Part shown: one piece after another, positions 8,273 through 17,044 of the stretch
Numbering within the stretch: the first letter of the stretch is position 1
Layout of the letters: each line of letters starts with the position of its first letter
Assembly (NCBI RefSeq): GCF_018279165.1
Contig: NZ_CP047289.1
Coordinates: forward strand, 1,424,501-1,488,500
Origin: Falsirhodobacter algicola
Lineage (GTDB): Bacteria; Pseudomonadota; Alphaproteobacteria; Rhodobacterales; Rhodobacteraceae
Direction: 5' to 3'
Length of the DNA stretch: 64,000 nt
Notes under the pieces: generated by a model
What the model was told of the DNA's origin: nothing
Database searches by the model: none
What the model saw: the letters and a program-made list of their open reading frames with translations, nothing else
Translations under genes and position numbers: made by a program

Positions 8273-9592
8273 ATGCCCGATACAACCACGATCCTCGGCC
8301 TGCCCCTGCTGCAACCGGCGCAGGCCCAGAAACACGTCACCCATAACGAGGCGCTGCTGATGCTGGACGCCCTCGTCCAGCCCGCCGTCGCCGAACGGCG
8401 GTCCGATCCGCCCCCCGCCCCGGAGGATGGCGACCGCATCCTCGTGGGCGACGATCCCACCGCCGCCTTCGCCGCCCATGCGCAGGCCATCGCCGTGCGC
8501 CAGAACGGCAGCTGGAGCTTCCTCGCCCCCCGGCCCGGCTGGCGCGTGCATGTCCTCGATACGGCCGAGGATCTGCTGTGGGACGGCACGGCATGGACGG
8601 GCCCCGGCGCGCGCGCGCTGACTGCCGCCCGCCTCGGCATCGGCACCGAGGCCGATGACGTGAACCGCCTTGCCCTGCGCGCCGAGGCGAGCCTTTTCAC
8701 CCATGCGGGTGCGGGCCATCAGCTCAAGGTGAACAAGGCAAGCGCCGCCCAGACCGCGAGCCTTCTGTTCCAGAGCGCATGGTCCGGCCGGGCCGAGATC
8801 GGCCTTGCCGGGACCGACGATCTGTCGATGAAGGTCAGCGCCGATGGCGGCACATGGACCGAGGCGCTGCGCCTGTCGGGCCGCACCGGGCTGATGACCG
8901 GGGCCGCCGTGCAGACCGCCGCCACCGACACCGCCGCCGGGCGGCTGATGACGGTCGGGGCCTTCGGCAATACCGGCGCCGTGCGGCCCGACACCGCCGC
9001 CGACCTCAATGACATGACCGGCATCCACCGGCGCGTCCTTGCCGCGACCGGCACCGCCAACCGGCCCGACAGCGCCGCGGAATGGATCGTGGACTGCGCC
9101 ATCAGCGGCACCGTCACGATCCAGACCGCGCGCGAGGTGACGACCGCCGCCCCCCGCACCGCGATCCGCTGCGGCACGAACGGGGTATGGTCGGCATGGT
9201 CCTTCCCGCTCGCGATCGGCCGCGCGGTCGGCAAGGTCAGCCAGACGGCGGGCACCGCCACCGGCGCGCTGATGGAAAAGGGCAGCAACGCCAATGGCGA
9301 ATATGTCCGCCTTGCCGATGGGATGCAGATCTGCACCTCGCCGACGCTGACCTTCGGCGCGGTGACGACGGCGCAGGGAACGCTCTATCGTTCGGGCGAC
9401 AGCACATGGACCTTCCCGGCGGAATTCGCGTCGGCGGACAAGATCTGCGTCAGCGGCCAAAGCTCCAACAGCGCCCGCTGGATGAGCGGCAACCTGCCCG
9501 GCACCACCAGCGTGGTGCTGCGGCTGATGGCGGCGACCTCGTTCACGGGGTCGGAATATGGGCGCGCCCTTGCCATCGGGCGCTGGTACTGA
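8273..9592 (+). CDS. DUF2793 protein, phage/GTA fibre or spike type
   Basis: A 439-residue protein opening with the DUF2793 hallmark (GLPLLQPAQAQKHVTHNEAL, residues 9-28). This domain occurs in receptor-binding fibres of prophages and gene transfer agents of Rhodobacterales. The remainder is Thr/Ala/Gly-rich and beta-like, with repeated short TG/TA motifs, and ends in a fibre-tip-like segment rich in Ser, Asn and Trp. It is followed by two small overlapping genes of the type that accompany phage tail fibres. No capsid, terminase or integrase gene is nearby, so it is an isolated cassette placed between capsule export and capsule synthesis genes. A host-surface-binding role is inferred. Confidence 0.8.
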   Translation: MPDTTTILGLPLLQPAQAQKHVTHNEALLMLDALVQPAVAERRSDPPPAPEDGDRILVGDDPTAAFAAHAQAIAVRQNGSWSFLAPRPGWRVHVLDTAEDLLWDGTAWTGPGARALTAARLGIGTEADDVNRLALRAEASLFTHAGAGHQLKVNKASAAQTASLLFQSAWSGRAEIGLAGTDDLSMKVSADGGTWTEALRLSGRTGLMTGAAVQTAATDTAAGRLMTVGAFGNTGAVRPDTAADLNDMTGIHRRVLAATGTANRPDSAAEWIVDCAISGTVTIQTAREVTTAAPRTAIRCGTNGVWSAWSFPLAIGRAVGKVSQTAGTATGALMEKGSNANGEYVRLADGMQICTSPTLTFGAVTTAQGTLYRSGDSTWTFPAEFASADKICVSGQSSNSARWMSGNLPGTTSVVLRLMAATSFTGSEYGRALAIGRWY

Positions 9593-9604
9593 ATCGGAAT
9601 GGAC

Positions 9605-9901
9605 ATGAAGATCACCCTGACCCCGATGCGCCGCGACGCATCGCTCGAACTTGTGCGCACCGGCGACATCCTGACGGTGAACGGCACCCCCTACGATTTC
9701 ACGCCCCTGCCCGATGGCGCGAGCCTGCCGGCCGAGGCCGTCAGCGGCGATTGGCTGGCCGGGCCGGTGGAGCGGATCGAAGGCGACCTGCATCTGTGCG
9801 TCATCCTGCCCCACGGCCCCGAAGGCGGCCCGTCCCATCTGATCACGCTGACGCCGGAGGGCGACGGCCCCATCGCCCTGCCCTATGGAGAGGCCCAATG
9901 A
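9605..9901 (+). CDS. Small phage-associated protein (fibre accessory)
   Basis: A 98-residue protein (start MKITLTPMRRD, with GGA six bases upstream; an ATG two codons earlier is the alternative). It contains short beta-type segments and the pattern GDILTVNGTPYDF. It begins 12 bases after the DUF2793 gene and its stop overlaps the next start (ATGA), so the three genes form one unit. Proteins of this appearance sit behind fibre genes in Rhodobacterales prophages. I do not recognise a named family. Confidence 0.7.
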   Translation: MKITLTPMRRDASLELVRTGDILTVNGTPYDFTPLPDGASLPAEAVSGDWLAGPVERIEGDLHLCVILPHGPEGGPSHLITLTPEGDGPIALPYGEAQ

Positions 9902-10107
9902 CGATCGATTTCACCAAGGTCATCACCGCCGAGGCGCGCGAGCGCGAACGCCGGCAGGAAGCGCAGGATCAGGCGCAGGCCGAAGCTCGCGCGCTTCTGA
10001 CCGAAACGGACTGGATGGTGATCCGCGCCGCCGAATGCGGCACCCCCCTGCCCGAGGCGATCCGCGACGCGCGCGCGGGTGCCCGCGCCGTCCTGTCGGA
10101 TGAATGA
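9898..10107 (+). CDS. Small tail-fibre-assembly-chaperone-like protein
   Basis: A 69-residue protein. An N-terminal charged helix rich in Glu, Arg and Gln is followed by LLTETDWMVIRAAECGTPLP, which resembles the C-terminal (L)-x-(TDW)-x-(V)-x-R-x2-(E)-x-(G) motif of phage tail fibre assembly chaperones. It overlaps the previous gene by four bases. The likely job is folding or assembly of the DUF2793 fibre. The assignment rests on motif and position only. Confidence 0.65.
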   Translation: MTIDFTKVITAEARERERRQEAQDQAQAEARALLTETDWMVIRAAECGTPLPEAIRDARAGARAVLSDE

Positions 10108-10126
10108 TATCGCGGGCCCGGCCCGG

Positions 10127-10147
10127 AGGGGAGAATCCTTCTCCCCT
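10127..10147 (+). terminator. Hairpin terminator after the fibre cassette
   Basis: AGGGGAGAA (10127-10135) and TTCTCCCCT (10139-10147) form a perfect 9-bp stem with a 3-base loop, 20 bases after the last stop. Only a short pyrimidine stretch follows, so efficiency is uncertain. Confidence 0.5.
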
Positions 10148-10157
10148 TCACCTTCTA

Positions 10158-10174
10158 TTAACCATTTTTAACCA
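10158..10174. promoter_or_regulatory. CtrA-like binding motif
   Basis: TTAACCAT (10158-10165) is followed by TTAACCA (10168-10174), giving TTAA-N6-TTAA. TTAACCAT is the half-site and TTAA-N7-TTAA the full site described for the alphaproteobacterial regulator CtrA. TTAA is rare in this GC-rich sequence and the motif lies in an intergenic AT-rich patch, 52 bases upstream of the next gene. Spacing is one base short of the full consensus. Confidence 0.4.
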
Positions 10175-10225
10175 GTTCTGAACGACGAGTGATCAAGGGT
10201 CGTCGTCAACAGTTCCGGGTATAGA

Positions 10226-10942
10226 ATGAAACTCCAGCTCAGCCTCAACCGCATGCGCATGCAGATGATGTCCATCGAACGCATGATGCGCCTTCTGCAG
10301 TCGGAGCTGGAGACGCAGATCGGCGCGCTGGCCCCGGCGGATGTGAACCGTTTCGCCGATGTGCCCTCGGGGCTGTCGCGGCTGCTGCAGAACGGCGAGA
10401 CGATGGCCCCGCGGCTGGCCGAGGCCTACAAGCCCTTTGCCGATGCCGTCTGGGTCGGTCTGGACCACGAAAAGGGCAGCGCCAGCGCCACCGTCGCGCT
10501 GAAGGCGGCCAGCGAGCCTGCCGCCCTCGGCACCTTCCGCAGCGCACGCCTGTCGATCAACCCGGTCTTTCCCTTGGCCGAGAAACCCGGCTGGCTGACG
10601 CTGGAGACGGATATCGACCTCGACCCCCTGCGCCGGGCGCGGGGAATGCGCCTCGATCTCGTCAGCTTCTTCGACATCGCCAGCCGCAACGAGGTGAACA
10701 TCGCCCGCAACGTCCAGATCGGTCTGCGCCGCTTTTGGGAGGACGGCAATTTCGACGACCTGCTGAACTATCAGATGCCGGTTTCGACCATGCCCTTCGA
10801 ACATGCGGTGACGGTGCCCGACAGCACCTTCGCCGAACTGCAACTGGACCGGGCGCACCGCCTGTCGCTGATCTTCGTGCTGCCCACGGCCGGCGATTAC
10901 ACGTTCCACATGGATTACCTCTCCATCAAGAGCCTCGGCTGA
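10226..10942 (+). CDS. Conserved-looking protein of unknown function in capsule locus
   Basis: A 238-residue protein that I do not recognise. Residues 1-40 form a Met/Arg-rich amphipathic helix. The rest alternates hydrophobic strands and ends in a segment (YTFHMDYLSIKSL) that looks like the last strand of a jelly-roll fold. There is no signal peptide and no membrane segment. Its stop overlaps the start of the GT4-GT2 gene (TGATG), so both are probably co-transcribed from the promoter region carrying the CtrA-like motif. A role in polysaccharide binding or modification is possible but is inference from position. Confidence 0.7.
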   Translation: MKLQLSLNRMRMQMMSIERMMRLLQSELETQIGALAPADVNRFADVPSGLSRLLQNGETMAPRLAEAYKPFADAVWVGLDHEKGSASATVALKAASEPAALGTFRSARLSINPVFPLAEKPGWLTLETDIDLDPLRRARGMRLDLVSFFDIASRNEVNIARNVQIGLRRFWEDGNFDDLLNYQMPVSTMPFEHAVTVPDSTFAELQLDRAHRLSLIFVLPTAGDYTFHMDYLSIKSLG

Positions 10943-12927
10943 TGCGCATCCTCTATGTCTCGCGCGAGACGCCGATCCATCCGGCGGGCGGCATCGCGAC
11001 CTACCTGTCCTACATGGTGCCCGCGATGCGCGATGCCGGGCATGAGGTGTTCCTGTTCTCGTGGACCGAGGGGCCGGGGCATGGCGTTCCGGCCGACACC
11101 GCGCCCTTCCCGCCGGGCCATGTGCATCTGGAGAATGTCGATCTGCACGAGGCGTGGCGCTGCTACCCCTCTCCGGCGCGCAACCTCTTTCTGGCGAACT
11201 GGCTGTCGCAGCGGATCGCGGCGAAGGTCGCCGAATGGGGCATCGACGTGATCGAGGCGACGGATTACCTCTCGCCCTGCCTCGACCTCTATCAGAACCT
11301 GCAATCGGCATCGGGGGCCGACCGGCAGCTTTGCGTGACCTACAATCACGGCTTCATCGAGGATTTCTACGAGGCGGATCAGATCCGGCTCTCGCCCTCG
11401 TCGCGGATCGACCATCTGTGCGAACGCCAGCAATGCCGCATCAGCGATCTGACGATCGCCCCGTCCGAAACGGCGCGCGGGCGGCTTGCCTCCTACGGCA
11501 TCCACGAACGGGTGGAGATGATCCGCGAGCCGTATCTGTTCCGCAAGGCCGCCCATCAGGCCCCGCTGCGGACCGAGATCAACTATATCGGGCGCATCTC
11601 GCTGTCGAAGGGGATCGACAAGGTCATCTATCTGGCCAATCTGATCGAGCCGGTGATGCCGCTGCGCGAGATCCGCCTGATCGGCCGCATCGTGGACACG
11701 CCCTTCCGCAACAGCGACATGCGGTCCTACGTGCTGTCGCGCTTGAACCCGGACATCCGGGACCGGACCTCCTTCACCGGCTTTCTTCCGCGCGACTCCG
11801 CCCTGCGCCTGCTGGAGCCGGGGGCGATCTGCCCCAGCCTCGGCTCGGCGGAGACCTTCTCCTATGCCTGCGTCGAATCGATCGATGCGGGCCTGCTGCC
11901 GGTCGTACGCTTCGGCACCCCGATGGCGGAGTTCTTCCCCGAGCATCTGCATGCCCATGTGCTCGACGAACAGATGCGCAGCGTGCGCGGCCTGCAGCAG
12001 CAGATGGAGGCCATGGCCGCCGAGGCGACGAGCGTGATGCGCGATGTGCGCGAGCATTGCGAAGCCACCCTCGCCCCCGCCCGCATCGCCGAGGAGATGG
12101 GCTGCCGCTACGACCGCGCCCTGCGCGACAAACGCGGGGCCACCAGCGTGGCCGTGCCGCGCCGACCGATGACGGCGGCCGACGTCACCGTGCTGATCCC
12201 CGCCTACAAGCCCACGGCCGAATTCATGGAGACGGTGGATTCGCTGGCCGCCCAGACCATCGGGCCGCCGCGCGTCATCATCTGCGACGACGGCACCCCG
12301 GAGTCGCACCAGCACTGGTTCGATTACGCCCGCGCCTGCCTGCCCGATCTGGAGATCATCCGCCAGCCGAATGCCGGGCTTCTGGCCAGCCGCAACACCC
12401 TGATCGAGGCTTGCGACACGCCGCTGTCGGTCTTCATCGACACCGACGACATGTTCCTGCCGGACCTGATCGGCAACATGCTGGAGGCGTGGAACCATTC
12501 CCCCATGCGCCCCGATGCGGTGATCCCGCAGCGCCGCAATTTCGGGGAAAGCAACGAGGCGGTGATGCAGCATCTGCTGGGCGATCACATGCATCTCTTG
12601 GTGAACGATTACCGCATGACCTCGCTCATCCGCACGGACATCCTGCGCGAGATCGGTTTCGACGCCACCCGCCGCAACGGCGAAGGGGACGATTGGGCCT
12701 TCTGGCTCAGCTTCACCGGGCGGGGGCATCGCGGCATCCTGCTGCCGCAGCAGGGCTTTCTCTATCGGTTCCGCAAAGGGTCCATGTCGTGGCCATGGTC
12801 CGAGGGGCAGGATGTCGGCGGCCAGTTGATGCTGCGCGACAGCATCCTCGAGATGTGCCGCACCCATCCGAGCCACGTCACATCGCTGGTCCGGGCGAAT
12901 TACGCCCGCACCGTTTCATTGGCCTGA
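10942..12927 (+). CDS. Two-domain glycosyltransferase (GT4 + GT2 fusion)
   Basis: A 661-residue protein with two catalytic modules. Residues 1 to about 400 form a GT-B glycosyltransferase of family 4 type (N-terminal SRETPIHPAGGIATYL; C-terminal INYIGRISLSKGIDKV and a SLGSAETFSYACVESI nucleotide-sugar site). From about 415 the chain continues as a GT-A family 2 module: TVLIPAYKPTAEF, then CDDGTPE and the metal-binding IDTDDMF. Such double enzymes can add two sugars in succession. It follows the unknown 238-aa gene with a one-base overlap and precedes a sulfotransferase by seven bases. Confidence 0.88.
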   Translation: MRILYVSRETPIHPAGGIATYLSYMVPAMRDAGHEVFLFSWTEGPGHGVPADTAPFPPGHVHLENVDLHEAWRCYPSPARNLFLANWLSQRIAAKVAEWGIDVIEATDYLSPCLDLYQNLQSASGADRQLCVTYNHGFIEDFYEADQIRLSPSSRIDHLCERQQCRISDLTIAPSETARGRLASYGIHERVEMIREPYLFRKAAHQAPLRTEINYIGRISLSKGIDKVIYLANLIEPVMPLREIRLIGRIVDTPFRNSDMRSYVLSRLNPDIRDRTSFTGFLPRDSALRLLEPGAICPSLGSAETFSYACVESIDAGLLPVVRFGTPMAEFFPEHLHAHVLDEQMRSVRGLQQQMEAMAAEATSVMRDVREHCEATLAPARIAEEMGCRYDRALRDKRGATSVAVPRRPMTAADVTVLIPAYKPTAEFMETVDSLAAQTIGPPRVIICDDGTPESHQHWFDYARACLPDLEIIRQPNAGLLASRNTLIEACDTPLSVFIDTDDMFLPDLIGNMLEAWNHSPMRPDAVIPQRRNFGESNEAVMQHLLGDHMHLLVNDYRMTSLIRTDILREIGFDATRRNGEGDDWAFWLSFTGRGHRGILLPQQGFLYRFRKGSMSWPWSEGQDVGGQLMLRDSILEMCRTHPSHVTSLVRANYARTVSLA

Positions 12928-12934
12928 GGACGGA

Positions 12935-13668
12935 ATGCGCAAGGTTTTCATCATCGGGGCGCATCGCTCGGGCACGAGCAAGATCGCCTCCTACTTCTCG
13001 GACGTGCTGGGTTTCGCGGGCTATGCCGAGGGCCATGCATGGCGGTTCCTCGCCTCGCTGCAGGATGGGCGGGCGGAGATCACGCGCACCATTCCCGAAA
13101 GCGCCTACGAGGTGAACCGGATCGGGATGGACACCGTGCTTCTGGCGATGACGCGGACGCTCGACAGTCTCGTTCTCGCCCATCACGGGGGGCGGGATTA
13201 TTACGACAAGACGCCCGGCTTTCGGATGATCGACACCTGCCCCCTGATCGCCCGCCACATTCCCGAGGCGCAGTTCATCCACATGCACCGCAACGGGATC
13301 GAGAATGTGAAATCGAACCTGCGCCTCTGGCCCAACCGGCATTTCGACGATGCCTGCCGGATGTGGAGCGCGCCGATCAAGAGCTTCCACGCCGTGCGGG
13401 GGGAGTTGGGGGCGCGGATGATCAGCTTCGACATGGCCGATTTCCTGATCGACCCGTGGAACGCGCATGGCCGGATCCTTGCGCATCTGGGGCTGGACCC
13501 CCGCTGGACCGAGGATGAGGTCCGCGCCTATTTCGCCACGGGCAGCAATTCCAGCACGGGCGAAGTGCCGCGCGGGCGCATCGCCCCCACGCTCGCGGCG
13601 CAATCGTGGACGGAGGCGCAGAAGGCCTGCTTCCGCGAGATCTGCGGCCCGCAGATGGAGGCGCTCGG

Positions 13669-13681
<13 letters not shown>
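12935..13681 (+). CDS. Sulfotransferase family protein
   Basis: A 248-residue P-loop sulfotransferase. The 5'-phosphosulfate-binding loop is GAHRSGTS (8-15), and IHMHRNGIENVKSN fits the 3'-phosphate-binding helix. Members move sulfate from PAPS to hydroxyls of sugars or proteins. Next to capsule glycosyltransferases, a carbohydrate acceptor is the most likely. It is last in a plus-strand set and its 3' end overlaps the convergent GT2 gene by 13 bases. PAPS could come from the cysD/cysNC genes in this same window. Confidence 0.83.
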
Positions 13682-15770
<2,089 letters not shown>

Positions 15771-15837
15771 TCACGATCCCTTCCGTTGTGCTTGGCCTTA
15801 CCTAGCAGACGGTTAAGGGGGATCAATCCGTTATCGG

Positions 15838-16824
15838 TCAGCGTTGGAAGGGTTCCGCCTGTGCCCAGCGCCATGCATCGCCGATCATGTCGCGCAGGGT
15901 GGAGCGGGCGGGGTTCCAGCCGAGATCGCGGATCGCCGCCTCGGAGCCGGAGACCAGCGTCACTGCATCGCCCGCGCGCCGATCCCCGAAGACCACCGGC
16001 ACGTCCCGATTGGTGACGGTGCGCGAAGCCTCGATCACCTCCCGGACCGAGAATCCGTTGCCCGTTCCAAGGCAGAAGACCCGGCTCTCCCCGCCCTTCA
16101 GCAGCCATTTCAGGCCCAGGACGTGCGCGTCCACCAAATCCATGACATGGACGTAATCGCGCACGCAGGTGCCGTCGCGGGTGTCGTAATCGGTGCCGAA
16201 CACCGTCAGCGCCGGGCGTTTGCCTGCCACCGCATCCAGCATCAGCGGGATCAGGTGCGTCTCGGGGGTGTGCTGCTCGCCCACCTCGGCCTCGGGATCG
16301 GCCCCGGCGACGTTGAAGTAGCGGAAGATCACGCTGTTCAGGCCATGGGCGGGGCCGAAGTTGCGCACCATCTCCTCGATCGCCAGCTTCGATCCGCCAT
16401 AGGCGTTGATCGGGCGTTGGGGCGTCCCCTCGTCGAGGAGCACGCCGTCCTGATCGCCATAGGTCGCGCAGGTGGAGGAGAAGACGAAGTTGCGGATGCC
16501 CGCCGCCACCGTCGCCTCCAGAAGGTTCAGCGCGCCGTTCACGTTCACCCGCCAATAGGTCGCCGGGTCCTTCATCGATTCCCCGACCAGCGACAGCGCC
16601 GCGAAATGCATCACCGCAACGGGCTTATAAAGCGCGAGGGCGGCGTCGATCTCGGGCCGGTTCATCAGATCGCCCCGGACCAGCGGGCCGAACTTCACAG
16701 CCTCTTCCCAGCCGGTGGAGATGTTGTCGAAAGTCACCGGAACGAAGCCCGCCGCCTTCAGAACCTTGCAGGCATGCGCGCCGATGTAACCCGCGCCCCC
16801 CGTGACCAGAACGTGCTGCGCCAT
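15838..16824 (-). CDS. galE: UDP-glucose 4-epimerase
   Basis: An extended short-chain dehydrogenase/reductase of 328 residues. NAD is bound at GGAGYIGAH (9-17); the catalytic SSTCATYG and Y142-x3-K146 (AYGGSK) are intact. It interconverts UDP-glucose and UDP-galactose, feeding glf immediately downstream on the same strand. The start MAQHVLVTGG was chosen because the open frame upstream is unrelated to the family. The 220-bp region upstream is shared with the divergent RTX gene. Confidence 0.94.
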   Translation of the reverse strand: MAQHVLVTGGAGYIGAHACKVLKAAGFVPVTFDNISTGWEEAVKFGPLVRGDLMNRPEIDAALALYKPVAVMHFAALSLVGESMKDPATYWRVNVNGALNLLEATVAAGIRNFVFSSTCATYGDQDGVLLDEGTPQRPINAYGGSKLAIEEMVRNFGPAHGLNSVIFRYFNVAGADPEAEVGEQHTPETHLIPLMLDAVAGKRPALTVFGTDYDTRDGTCVRDYVHVMDLVDAHVLGLKWLLKGGESRVFCLGTGNGFSVREVIEASRTVTNRDVPVVFGDRRAGDAVTLVSGSEAAIRDLGWNPARSTLRDMIGDAWRWAQAEPFQR

Positions 16825-16968
16825 GTCGATGTCCCTTCCTTGGCCTTTGATCCTCTGTTGCCGCGCGGGGGGGCGCGGCGCAAGCCCGGACTTGACCGGG
16901 CGGCAGAGCGTTACCGGAAGATTACGGAAACGCCACGGCTTTGACGAAAAACCGGCGGGTTCGCCATC

Positions 16969-16995
16969 CACTTGCCCCGGTTTCGACCGGAAGTG
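16969..16995. other. Hairpin in the galE-RTX divergent region
   Basis: CCGGT (16977-16981), TTCG, ACCGG (16986-16990) form a tetraloop hairpin that extends, across a 3-base bulge, by CACTT/AAGTG (16969-16973 with 16991-16995). The 220-bp intergenic region shows no other clear element and no convincing promoter. Confidence 0.4.
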
Positions 16996-17044
16996 GCCCC
17001 GGCCAGCGCCATATGGTGCGAGGCAATGTCGCAAGTGGGGCGTC

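Noticed and set aside
8273-10107. Prophage
   Set aside because: Only a fibre-type cassette is present. No integrase, terminase, portal, capsid, lysis genes or attachment repeats were found, and flanking genes are capsule functions.
15771-15837. Imperfect inverted repeat GATCCCTT / AAGGGGGATC between glf and galE
   Set aside because: Imperfect, widely spaced and inside a same-strand gene pair; not convincing as terminator or operator.
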